Positions 23,318-33,581 of a DNA stretch of 64,000 nt are shown piece by piece. Position 1 is the stretch's first letter, and every line of letters starts with the position of its first letter. Source of the DNA: Torreya grandis (lineage: Eukaryota > Streptophyta > Pinopsida > Cupressales > Taxaceae); the NCBI GenBank assembly GCA_037957365.1, contig JARHVA010002127.1, positions 1,487,001 through 1,551,000 on the forward strand, given 5' to 3'. The notes beneath the pieces are model-generated. The model did no database searches and had not been told where the DNA came from. It worked only from the letters and a program-made list of their open reading frames with translations. A program made the translations under genes and the position numbers.

Positions 23318-24167
23318 GCATCAAACATTTCATGGAATTTTCATAAATTTGCACAAAATTGACTAAATAATTATGCATAATTTATTATGAATTTCTGAAT
23401 ATATTTGAAGTCCAAAAGTCCTCTAAAACCCTCACAAAATTCAAAATTAATTTAGAAATAGTAGTAAAAAATTGTAAAATAATGTTTAGGCTTGGAATAG
23501 CCTATCAAAGCCTTATAAACAACTCCCAAACAATTTGATCTAGCTGGAATTGAATGTTTCCATTTCTAGATGCAAATGCAGCCCTAGAAAATAGGAGTCT
23601 TCAACCCAAAAATCCAATTTTGGGCCTCCAAACCCTAATCGCTACCCTTCCAAGCTATTTGTCCCACTTGAAAACCCTTATTTTTTGCTTTTTGTGAATT
23701 TTGATGAACAATGACAACGCCTAGATGAACTTGCCCCATGGAAGAATGAGAGTTTTCGTCCTCAATCTCTTTGCTTGAAGGTTTTCATCTTCAAGTCCAA
23801 AGCTCAAGCTTTTTCGTGTTCAACTTGTAAATTCAAATTATGATCCAAGATGCCCTTCAACAAGAACCTTCAAATGGTTTTATACTTCTCCCCAAGTGAA
23901 GTGCCCAATTTGGGGGGAGAAATACCTTTGTTGATCTTTTTTCAAAATATAAAAAGAACACCTTTTATAATTCACTTAAGTGGATTAATACTCATGACCT
24001 TTAAAAATGCACTAATTTAAGTGAAATTATAACAATAAAGTGCTTTTACAAGTATTCTTTACAAAACTAAATGTTTTCCTTCTTTTTCTCTTTCTTCCTT
24101 GGCCCTTGGGAAACTAGGCAAGGCTAAAGGTCTTCAATAGTGTCATGTCCAAACGGGGGACATGACA
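23318..24167 (-). repeat. 5' LTR of element 1, second part
   Basis: It continues the LTR from 8527. It matches 3888-4737, ends GGGGACATGACA on the plus strand, and is followed by the TSD TGATT (24168-24172). Confidence 0.9.
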
Positions 24168-24172
24168 TGATT

Positions 24173-24721
24173 ATTAACTTACATGGTGGATTTAGAGTGG
24201 GGTTAAATCCCAAATCATAGCTCTAAATTCATTGTGCACAGATTTTTTGGGAAATTTTGGGGAAGTTTTTTATAACAGCCAATTGGTTTATCTAATGGTT
24301 GTCTTTTGTAGAATTATTTATGTTTGGTTGACTGTATATATCTTCATATATTACATTTGTGAAAGTTTCTCATTGAAAATCATTGTTTAAAAACTCCTTT
24401 TGGACTTTCTATTTTACATTTTTACCATGGTATGCTTGTATTCTTCCCAAGCCTTGAGCCAAGACATATTGACTTTCGTAAGTGTGAATTTTTTATATTG
24501 AAATGCATATGTAAAAGGGATAGTAAGCAGGTATATATGTATATATTGCTCCGGGCTATAAGAAGCATCAATGGAATAGATGGGAGCAAAGTATATTCCT
24601 CTTTAGCTCTTATGGACCTTTGCACTTGCTATGAGGGCAGCTTGGAGGGGGGGAAGTGGAGTGAAGGGAGTGAAACAACATGCAACCTCTTCAGTTTTAG
24701 TATGGATGAAGAGTGGGTTCA
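24173..24721. other. Flank between elements 1 and B
   Basis: About 550 bp that continue the sequence interrupted at 3625. No gene is visible. It may belong to the old LTR or element that starts near 551. It ends with GTTCA (24717-24721), the TSD of element B. Confidence 0.4.
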
Positions 24722-25908
24722 TGTCATGTCCCTCTTTTGATAGGGACATGGCAGAAGATCCTTAGCCTTTAAACCCTTCTCGGGGGGTAAGGGACAAGTA
24801 TAAAGGGAAGTGAGTATTAAAATATTTTAATTGAATGTGTAAAAGAACCTTTTTTGAAAAGTACTTTTATTTCTTATTTCACTTAAAGGACCTTTAAGGG
24901 TCTTACAGACTTAAGTGATTTTAAGAAAAAATCATTAGGAAAGGTTTTTTAAATCAAATTTTTATATTACCTCCCTTCCTCTTTTTGGGCGCCACACTTG
25001 GAGGGCTACAAAAGTGAAGAGGAATCATTTGGTGAGAGCATGTCATATTTGAATATTGAAAACTTGGTCTATTAGCACGCAAACGCTAAACCAAATTGTT
25101 TGAAGACAAAACCCTTCAAGCAAACGAAGTTAGAAGACGAAAACCCTCTTCCTTCTTTGGGGTAACTCCATTCGGGGGTTATCATTGGATTCATTTGGTC
25201 ATTCAAGGGTGTTTTAAACACCATTTTTCATTTTTTAGGTTGACGCCTTGCTTTTGGAAGAGTGGCGACTTGGTTGGAGAAGTGAAATCTCACTCTTTGA
25301 TGGATTTTGTGTCCTAGGGGCAATTCTAAAATTATTTGCAAATTTCAACATAGTGGCGATTTGATTTGGAAGGGTTTTGACCTTGTTGAGGGTCATTTGT
25401 TGCCCTAATATTATTCTGCAATTTTTATATGATTTTTCTAGCCTTGGGCAATTTGAAAAAAGGACGTAATTGAGGGTTTGAGGTCAAATATTGATTCTAA
25501 AAATATTCTGAAATTTTCTATATTATTCTAAATATTTATTGTGGTAAATTCAGCTTGTTGGTGAAGGAAAAACATTATAAAAAGGTATTTAATTGCAGAT
25601 GTATTTTTCTATTAATTTTAAAGACTTATTGAAGGTGAAACTCCATAGAATTTGTCATCAAAGGGCTACCATAAATATTTTCTGAACCTATGCGCCTAGG
25701 GTTTAAAGGGCTAATGTGGGCTTTTGAAGAATTAGTCTTTGTTGAAAGGGTTCACAATTGATTTAAAGGATTTGGCATATTTTTATGCTAATTTTGGAGT
25801 GTGTTTATAGCTAGGGTTTGCTGTGGAAAAAATCAGATTTTCTCTTTTTGCTGGGGTTTCCCATAAAAATCAATTTGCAGGGAATGTGTCCAATTTAAGG
25901 ACATTACA
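24722..25908 (+). repeat. 5' LTR of element B
   Basis: Starts TGTCATGTCCCTC and ends AAGGACATTACA. The first 28 bp contain the inverted repeat CATGTCCCT / AGGGACATG around a CTTTTGAT loop. Confidence 0.9.
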
Positions 25909-25909
25909 G

Positions 25910-25922
25910 TGGTATCAAAGCC
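25910..25922 (+). other. Primer-binding site of element B
   Basis: TGGTATCAAAGCC: the initiator Met-tRNA site with one G to A change. Confidence 0.85.
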
Positions 25923-26020
25923 AATTTCTTGGCCAACTGTGGGGTATGAGTGATACCAATGGATTGATAGCCTAGTTTTTTGCGAAAGAGGAATACAAAG
26001 ATTCTATTCAAAAGATTGGG

Positions 26021-26203
26021 ATGAAGAAGAAGACAATGGATGAAGGCATGGATAAATTATTGCAAGCCATGGAGAATTATCAGAGGGAACTAAAGGCACT
26101 AAGTCCCAAAGATGTGGCAAAAAATATGGGGTTAAGCCCTAGACCTCAAAGGTCTTTTTTAGAAGAAGAGAAGGTTGAACTACGTGTGAAAGATGAGCTT
26201 TAA
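26021..26203 (+). pseudogene. Gag-like N-terminus of element B
   Basis: A 60-codon frame beginning about 110 bp after the primer site. It shares LLQAMENYQRELKAL and the following KNMGLSP with the element 2 counterpart at 18697. It ends at a TAA (26201) and the same type of Q/E/F-rich text follows. No capsid core is present. Confidence 0.6.
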
Positions 26204-26231
26204 AAATCAGAAAATTTGGGGCAGCCAATGA

Positions 26232-26579
26232 TTGAATTTTCTGAGCCACAAGAACCAAAAATTCAAGGGCAGCCTAGTGAAGGTCTCCAACAAGCTATGG
26301 AGCAACCAATGGGGTTGCAAAGGGAAGGTGAAACAAGAAGTTGTTCAACAACTTCATGAACCATCAAAAGAACAAGGTAAAGATATTTTATTTGTAGAAG
26401 ATGTCTATTTATCTTGTAATGATTGTATGCATGACAGTGAAGTCACAAAAGATGAAAACAAGGAGCTTGGGTCAAAGAAGGATGAACTTGAAGCAAAAAG
26501 GGCATCACGTGTTGTATACCAAGGGTTCAAGTTTGAAGAACTTGCGCCAACCTTCGAATATCCATTGACTGATTTTTAG
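26232..26579 (+). pseudogene. Charged open frame of element B, unknown
   Basis: A 115-codon frame rich in Lys and Glu. The C-terminal phrase VYQGFKFEELAPTFEYPL does not match any enzyme I recognise. It may be a linker remnant. Between 26580 and 27916 only similar short frames with recurring QP and SEL/SEF phrases are seen. Confidence 0.3.
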
Positions 26580-27916
26580 AACAGCCCTACAAAGAGTCAC
26601 ATGATCAAAGAAAATATTTGAAATTTTGAGGATATAAGACATGAGGACTCCTTGATTCAAGCCCACAATTATTGGCACCAAGAGGTATGGGATCCTGGTA
26701 ATGTTTTGAGTTTTACAAAAGTTCTCAATTCTGATTTTGAAATCTTTATGGTTGATTCCATGGGAATAAAGAAAAAATCAGAATTGTTTGGGGTATGGAG
26801 GAATATAGACATGCACAGGTTCACATTGAAAAGTTGGCATACAAAAAGAAACTTCTTATTTGAAAACCATGGTATTCACAAGGTTGGGGGTGTGGAAGAC
26901 ATCTCAACCCATGTTTATTCAACAAAGAAAAATGAGCATTATGATGACAAACAAAGGGTGAAGATTTTGTGTTGGCAAAGGGAGGCAAGCATTCTAAGCA
27001 CAAGCTAAGGTATGGAGGTCTTCTAAATTTGTTTTTATCACTAAATTATGGTCATCAGGGGCAACATGCCAAGATGGATGTTAGAGGCCTTAATTTCAAT
27101 ATGGTTGATAAGTTCTTCATTTTATACATTCAAAGAAAATTCATAAGGGATCATAAATGGGGTGTAGTGAATTCTAACAATTTTGTGAAGGGCCAATACA
27201 CATAATTCATGAATCACTCATTGGAACCAAAGTCTTGCTTCCATGCAAGTAATTACAGTTATTAAAGTGATAAATTTTCAGTTTGAGGCTAATTTTAAGG
27301 GACTTTCAATCACATGGTGTGAAGAGAAGTTCAAGGGGGCAATGTCCAAGAGAATGGAGAGCATGATGCATGAAGGAATCCATTTAGGGGCAGCAAGACA
27401 AGTGGAATTTTCGGAGTTGGAACAACCAACTCTCATGAAGAGAATAAGTCGCATACATGGCATGTGGGGTGAAGAAAAAGTGGGAAAAGGTTTCCCATCC
27501 AAAAAACTCAATGTTGGGGGCATAGGGCAGCCTCTAAGATATGAAAATAACTTCCAAATTCTTCTTTGCATGAGGTGGATTCTAAGATATGCTAAAATGT
27601 GGTTTCTAAGGCATGCTAGAGTGAACAAAGTTTTGTTGAGGGGAGACAATTCTAGTTTGCTACCAAGGTATGAAAAGAATCATTTAATCTTTTTCTCTCT
27701 TAGCCTTACAAATTCTGAAAATGTATGTTTAAAATTGGTGTTGTGGAGGAGCAAAATTCCATATATGAAGAGAATAAAGAATTTTGAAAATTGCATGGGA
27801 AAGAATTTGCAAATGCACTCAGAAAATTATGAGTTTCTTATGTCATTTCAGCCACATATACATTCTGGAAATGTGGTGAACAAAATGTCAACTCAACTTC
27901 ATGAATATATCCCATG

Positions 27917-28695
27917 GGTTGAAACCACTGTAACCGCATTCGCTACATTTAACAGGAGAAATTCGAAATTCATCGAATTTCGACAAACACTACGAAATTC
28001 GTTCAAAATTGCGATTAAATTCGTACGGATTGAATTGTGAATTTAAAAAACGAATATAATAAAAAAATCGTGAAAAAAATCGTCAAGTTTGTTGACATTT
28101 GCAATTTTTAGGGTTGAATTTGCATTTGTGGGTTGCTATTGCACTTTAGTCCTCACTATGCAAATGCAAAGTGCAAATGAACCCTGCCAGACTGCCGTCG
28201 TTTCTCTATTGTCTTCAGCGTCCTACCGTTTCAAATAGTGAACCCTGCAACAAGCAAAATGTTTTTGGATTGGGCAAAGTGTGTGGGCGAAGTCAGACTG
28301 CGAACTCACAGAGAAGTTTCGAAGTCACCGCAGTTGAAGGCAAAGGCTAACAGTTGATGACCAGTCAGCTGAGTGCTAACTGCGAGGAACAAATATGGAC
28401 CAATGAATCATGATAATTTATTTAAAATTTAGTTTGTTTTTTAATTTTATTTTAAATTATATAGGGTTAGTTTTTAAATTTGGATATTTAATATTATAAT
28501 TTTTTAAAGTATGATAATAAGAAAAATTGTTTATTTTTTTAATATTTTTTAATATATAATTTTTTTAATATATATTTCTATTAGCTGAATTTAATCACAA
28601 ATTTTATCTGAGATTTTTTGGTTTTGTTTTTTTTCCAATTTTATCCTCGGTGATTTCAAACACGAATTCAAATGCGGTGACTATGGTTGAAACCA
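27917..28695. mobile_element. Candidate DNA transposon remnant with long inverted repeats
   Basis: This ~780-bp block interrupts element B. GGTTGAAACCA occurs at both edges (27917-27927 and 28685-28695). Just inside are GTAACCGCATTCG on the left and, in reverse complement, GTCACCGCATTTG on the right. Farther in, AAATTGCGATTAAATTC (left) pairs with AAATTTGTGATTAAATTC (right, reverse complement), so the inverted repeats reach roughly 90 bp with many mismatches. There is no transposase frame. Whether GGTTGAAACCA is an 11-bp target duplication (Mutator-like) or part of the inverted repeat cannot be decided here. Confidence 0.55.
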
Positions 28696-29091
28696 AGTGG
28701 GTGCTTGGTGTTGGTAGTAATGAAGGGGTAAATGAGCAACTTAAGTTGAACATATGCCCTTGGAACAAGGTAAAAAAGAGCATTGTATAGTGCCCTATAA
28801 AATTTGAAATTGCAAGAAAGTGTAGGTTTTTCCTTGGTGACAAAGGTCCAATTGATGCGTCACTCCTCCAAGATAAGCAACTTCCATGTTTGTGGAATCC
28901 AACATGTACTTTCAAAACCCTCAAGTACACATAGAGGGGAGCTCTTTGATATTTTCCAATTCTGATTTCTTTCTTATGACCATGATGTCTCTTGTATGTG
29001 GCATAGACACTAAGAAGTTGTTGGACAACACTTTGGTGATGGATAGTTTAACTTTAACAAAGAATTGCAGTGTTATGGAAAATCAGGGTAA

Positions 29092-29807
29092 ATGTTTGGC
29101 AAAGGAGTTGGTTCACTCCAATACCAAGGTACAAATGAATTGGTGGGCAAAGGTGGAATTGACATTCCTACACATAAGTTTTCAACTCTTCGGATGCATC
29201 ATTGGAGGAATTTGAAGAATAAAATCAAGAGTTTATGCAACTGTTATGAGTTGCATACAACAAGTTACACTTGGGGCAACAAGATGGTAAATGGAAAAAT
29301 CATTGGATGGAGGGATAAGGAGGTTGATAGGGGCTGCATCCTTCATGACATTCAGAAATTTGCAGCCATACTTCCTAAACAAATCTTGGTCAACTCCAAA
29401 GAGAAGGGGAAAATGATTGCTTTGACTAACATGTTTGCTTCATGTGCAGATAAGGACATAGGGGCAATCAAAACCCTCACAATAGAAGACTACCTAGCTG
29501 GAATACCATTTTTCAGCCACCTTTGTGATGACAAAATCAAGGATTTTCTTGCTTCCAACATCTTAGGAGCATCTTTTAAACATGTGGTTTCAAGAGTGAG
29601 AGTTGAGAACATAAGGTGCTGCTGGTTTTGCATTTTCAGTTTGCTTAAGCCACACAAAAACTTCATATGCAGCAGTAGAAGACATCACCAAGAGGGGTCT
29701 TTCCTTTGGAAAAGGCCTAGGTTCGAGTTTGGCACAAGACCAACCATGGAGATAGCATTTTGGTTACTTCTATTGCTTGAGGACAAGCAATTTTGGACAG
29801 GGAGGAT
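29092..29807 (+). pseudogene. Conserved tail module of element B, unknown function
   Basis: An open frame that runs to 29826, into the LTR. Around residues 106-140 it reads LTNMFASCADKDIGAIK, then IEDYLAGIPFF, clearly related to the tail of element 1 (4881-5402, minus). It ends in LLLLEDKQFW on the polypurine tract, the same terminus as the chromovirus polyprotein. The position equals that of the integrase C-terminus in a complete element, but no integrase motif is present. It may be a degenerate extra ORF that the RT-less elements have in common. Confidence 0.5.
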
Positions 29808-30975
29808 TGTCATGCCCCTCTTTTGATAAGGACATGGTGGAAGACCCTTAGCCTTTAAACCCTTTTCGAGGGCTAAGGGACAAGTATAAAGGGAAGTTAG
29901 TATTAAAATGTTTTAATTGAATATGTGTAAAAGTATATTTTTTGAAAAGTACTTATGTTTCTTATATCACTAAAGAAGGAAAGTGATTTTAAGAAAAGAT
30001 CATAAGCAAAGGTCCTTTAAATCAATTTTTATATTACCCTTTCTTCCTCTTTCTGGGCACCACACTTGGAGGCTACAAAAGTGAAGAGGAATCATTTGGT
30101 GAAGGCATGTCATGTTTGAATATTGAAAACTTGGTCTATTAGCACACAAACGCTAAGCTGAATTGTTTAAAGACGAAACCCTTCAAGTAAATGAAGTTAA
30201 AGGACAAAAACCCTCTTCTTTCTTTGGGGTAACTCCATTCGGGGGTTATCATTGGATTCATTTGGTCATTCAAGGGTGTTTTAAACACCATTTGTCATTT
30301 CTAAGTTGACGCCTTGCTTTTGGAAGAGTGGCAACTTGGTTGGAGGAGTGAAATCTCACTCTTTGATGGGTTTTGTGCCTTAGGGGCAATTCTGAAATTA
30401 TTTGCAAATTTATACATAGTGGCGATTTGATTTGGGAGAGTTTTGACCTTGTTGAGGATCATTTTTTGCCCTAATATTATTTTGCAATTTTTATATGATT
30501 TTTCCAGCCTTGGGTGATTTGGAAAAATGACTTGAGGGTTTGAGGTCAAATATTGATTCTAAAAATATTCTGAAATTTTCTATATTATTCTAATTATCTG
30601 TTGTGGTAAATTAACGTGTTGGTGAAAGAAAAACATCATAAAAAGGTATTTAATTGCAGCTGTATTTTTCTATTAATTTTAAAGACCTATTAAAGGTGAA
30701 ACTCCATAAAATTTGTCATCAATGGCTGCCATAAATCATAAATATTTTCTGAACCTAGGCACCTAGGGTTTGAAGGGCTAATGTGGCTTTTTGAAGGATT
30801 AATGTTTGTTGAAAGGATTCACAATTGATTTAAAGGGGTTAGCATATTTTTATGCTAATTTTAAAGTGTGTTTACAACTAGGGTATGCTGTGGAAAAAAT
30901 TAGATTTTATTTTTTTTGTAGGGTTTCACATAAAAATCAGTTTTCAGAGAATTTGTCCAATTTGGGGACATAATA
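29808..30975 (+). repeat. 3' LTR of element B
   Basis: Starts TGTCATGCCCCTC. The end has decayed from ACATTACA to ACATAATA. GTTCA follows as TSD (30976-30980). Confidence 0.88.
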
Positions 30976-30980
30976 GTTCA

Positions 30981-31650
30981 TAGCTCCAATTACTGGGTTT
31001 TGGTGCACAAGTTTGCTTTTCTATTCCTTGCCAAATTTCATTTATTGTTTGTAATGGAAAGGAAATGGAAGAAGTTTGAGTTCATAGTTGTGAATTATTA
31101 CTGCATTTCAATTATTAATTTTAATGGACGGGTTTTTATTTTTGGTAGCTTGGATCCCATGAAGAGGATGGTATTTTTTGTTTTATGAAGGAATGATTTA
31201 GATAAGTTCAGCTCTAAATTACTATGGGGAACATGTACCCTAAAAGACTCTTATATTTATAGAATCAAAATTTTATTTAACAATTACTTGTTCCCCATGG
31301 CTTTAGGGTAAAAATTCTTGTAGAAAAATGAGTATCAATTTTGTACCCTAAAAGATTTGAGCAATGTGTAGTTGTTAAATAGCATTTTGATTCTCCTTCA
31401 TTTGAAAAGAAATTGATTGAGATTTAGGCACAATTCATAACTTGTAGAATTGTTATCAAAATGCATCCTTTAAAAGTTGTGGGGAAGAGTGACAACCTTG
31501 TGTAATGGCATGTGAGAATGTAAGATGGATTTGTATGTAATTGACTCATACATTGTAATGGTTCATATCTAGTTCCTCTTAGACCAAGAAGAAATTGCAA
31601 GTTTTTACTTATTTAATGAGAAATATCCCCTCTGTTTTTCTATGTGATAC
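30981..31650. other. Non-coding flank with an inverted repeat
   Basis: No gene seen. 31259-31287 is largely complementary to 31368-31396 (AGAATCAAAATTTT...TTAACAATTAC against GTAGTTGTTAAATA...TTTTGATTCT), and TATGGGGAACA / TGTTCCCCATG form a second pair. GTACCCTAAAAGA occurs twice in direct orientation. It may be a small foldback element. Confidence 0.4.
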
Positions 31651-33581
31651 TATAGTGCCCTCCTTTGAGGCCCTATTGTGTGGACTCTTGAGAGTCCTCT
31701 TCGAGTCGTTATAATATTACAAACTTATGCATTTGCTATCACTTGATGATAAAAATTAATGAGAAACTTTATACGCCGTGATACGTATAAATACATACCT
31801 ATGTGGGTATAAGATCATGTGCATGTGCATGTGGGCGTGCACCTTAGTGCTTTATGTGTCTTAGACTTATACCATGCATGAACATAAGAATAATGATGTG
31901 ACACTTATTTTACATGTGAAATGCTGATTACCATGATAGACTATGGTTTATTTTATTATTGCCATTTATCACCAAGATTATTGATTACCTTTTACCATAC
32001 CATAAAGGTACCATGATGTATTTGGTTTATGTGCAGATGATAGGGACAAAGGCAACAATATTATTCCAATGATGAGATGAGTTGTTAAAGTTTTGCATAA
32101 CGTCCATTGGGGTGGTAAGTGAGTTGACCCAACAATGGCGACAACCGACACTCCATTGGCAGTTGGGATCACCATGCATATTAAATACGTTGAACAAGTG
32201 AATACCTTCAGAGATGGATAAAAAAGTGGGCAGTTGTCTACATGTGAATAAGACAAGGTAGATGGAAACAAATAAACGAATAAAAAGAGAAAGCTGCAAA
32301 CAACAAGCACATTAAAGAGAAGGGAATTGAGAAATTTGTTGGAGAAAACCAGAGTCCATGGATGGTTGAAAGTTTAATGGTGACAACTCCATTTTCTGTA
32401 TTTGGACAGATTCAGGTGAACCACAAGCAGATAACAAAATGATAGTCTGCAAGAATTAAAGAGGAAAGGAAGGCCAGACACGCCACATTGAAAATATATG
32501 TAGACTTTTGGTGAACAGGACTGCAAAATTTAATAAGGAATTTGGTTTTAAAAAGAGGACACAATAAGAGCAACATTGGTTACTACATGGAAAAAGAGAA
32601 GAAAAGAGAAAAGTGGGGACATAGAATTTACAGAGCAGATTGTGTGGCGACAGATAGTATTACAACCTTGTTTAAGGTATTTCTTATTTGTTGTCTGTGT
32701 GAGCCTTTTTCTATTTTGTAGAAGGATGTGGTTGAGTTTGATAGTTTGTGGATTTTGTTTGTATCGTGGCAATTTCCCTATGTAGGATGTTTGATTTTAT
32801 GACATCAGTTGGATTGTCTTAATTCATTTTTTATATTTATTCTTCCCCTTAATTGTGAATTCCATCCTTTGTGTTTTCCTTGGGGTGGGTAAGAAGGAGA
32901 AGAAGTTAACTTTGCTCGGAAGTGCATTCGCACCCATAGATTCATTATTATATTGATACTTAGGCCTCAGGTAAGGAGAAGAAGTTAGGTTTGCTTGGAA
33001 GTGCATTTGCACCCACAGATTCATTATTATATTGATACGTAGCTAGAGGCCTCTGCCAAGGTGCAAGGATTGGGGGATAAGTCCTAGGGCTGGTGTATTC
33101 GGGTCATTGAACCCCTTTTCATTATGCAAAGTTGTATATTCCCAGGGCGCTCAGAGAGGAGGATAAGTCTTGGGACTGGTGTTTCCAAACTTATAAATAC
33201 CAACACCTTTGATGGTTGGAGCCACATTGGTAGTTGATGAATGGTTTGAAGACATGGTTGTAGCTATGTAACAACGCTTATATTTACAAGCAGTTGTGGG
33301 TGGGAACCCTATTTAACTTGATGTCTCTTTCCAACTTTTATATGCTTTATTAAGACACTATACCATTTTTGAAAGTTGTTTGCATTGATTTGGCTGCCTT
33401 TCTGTTGGATTGTATTTTGTGATAAGCCCTTGTGCTTCTCCATTTGGTTTGACTTTTGTTCTTTGCTTGAACCTTTGTGTGGTCTCTCCCCTTGTAAGTT
33501 CTTTGATTACTGTAAATGAAGGAAACGAGTAATTTAGAAAAATGAGTATATCAACAGAGTACAAAGATTCCTCGTAACTCA
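31651..33581 (+). repeat. LTR or LTR fragment of the element C family
   Basis: Starts TATAGTGCCCTCC, parallel to the 3' LTR of element C at 58933 (TGTAGTGCCC). It aligns with 58933-59707 over about 750 bp, for example TTATAATATTAC, ACTTATGCATTT and the block around GATGAGATGAGTTG. From about 32640 to 33240 it resembles 1950-2330. The right end and any attached internal region cannot be defined. Confidence 0.6.
32894..33051 (+). repeat. Tandem duplication, 79-bp unit
   Basis: AAGGAGAAGAAGTTA...TATTGATAC starts at 32894 and again at 32973, with a few substitutions between copies. Confidence 0.8.

Larger units (their letters stand above)
3631..24167 (-). mobile_element. Element 1: Ty3/gypsy-type LTR element with gag and protease but no RT, host of the nest
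   Basis: The element lies on the minus strand and is bounded by the TSD TGATT (3626-3630 and 24168-24172). Its left (3') LTR is 3631-4737. Its right (5') LTR is split into 8271-8527 and 23318-24167 by element 2, with TSD ATCAT (8523-8527 and 23313-23317). The parts of the split LTR add up to the same 1107 bp as the intact copy. The internal region (4738-8270) contains a primer-binding site, degenerate gag, a retropepsin with intact DSGA, a variable linker, a tail module and a polypurine tract. RT, RNase H and integrase are absent, so it needs a helper element. It resembles the published class of terminal-repeat retrotransposons with a GAG domain. Confidence 0.88.
24722..30975 (+). mobile_element. 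Element B: RT-less LTR element related to elements 1 and 2
   Basis: TSD GTTCA at 24717-24721 and 30976-30980. LTRs are 24722-25908 and 29808-30975. A Met-tRNA primer site (with one change) lies at 25910 and a polypurine tract at about 29796-29807. The internal region has the gag-like N-terminus shared with element 2 and the tail module shared with element 1, but no protease, RT or integrase. It is interrupted by an insertion with inverted repeats (27917-28695). It combines features of elements 1 and 2, so the three form one loose group of non-autonomous elements. Confidence 0.88.
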
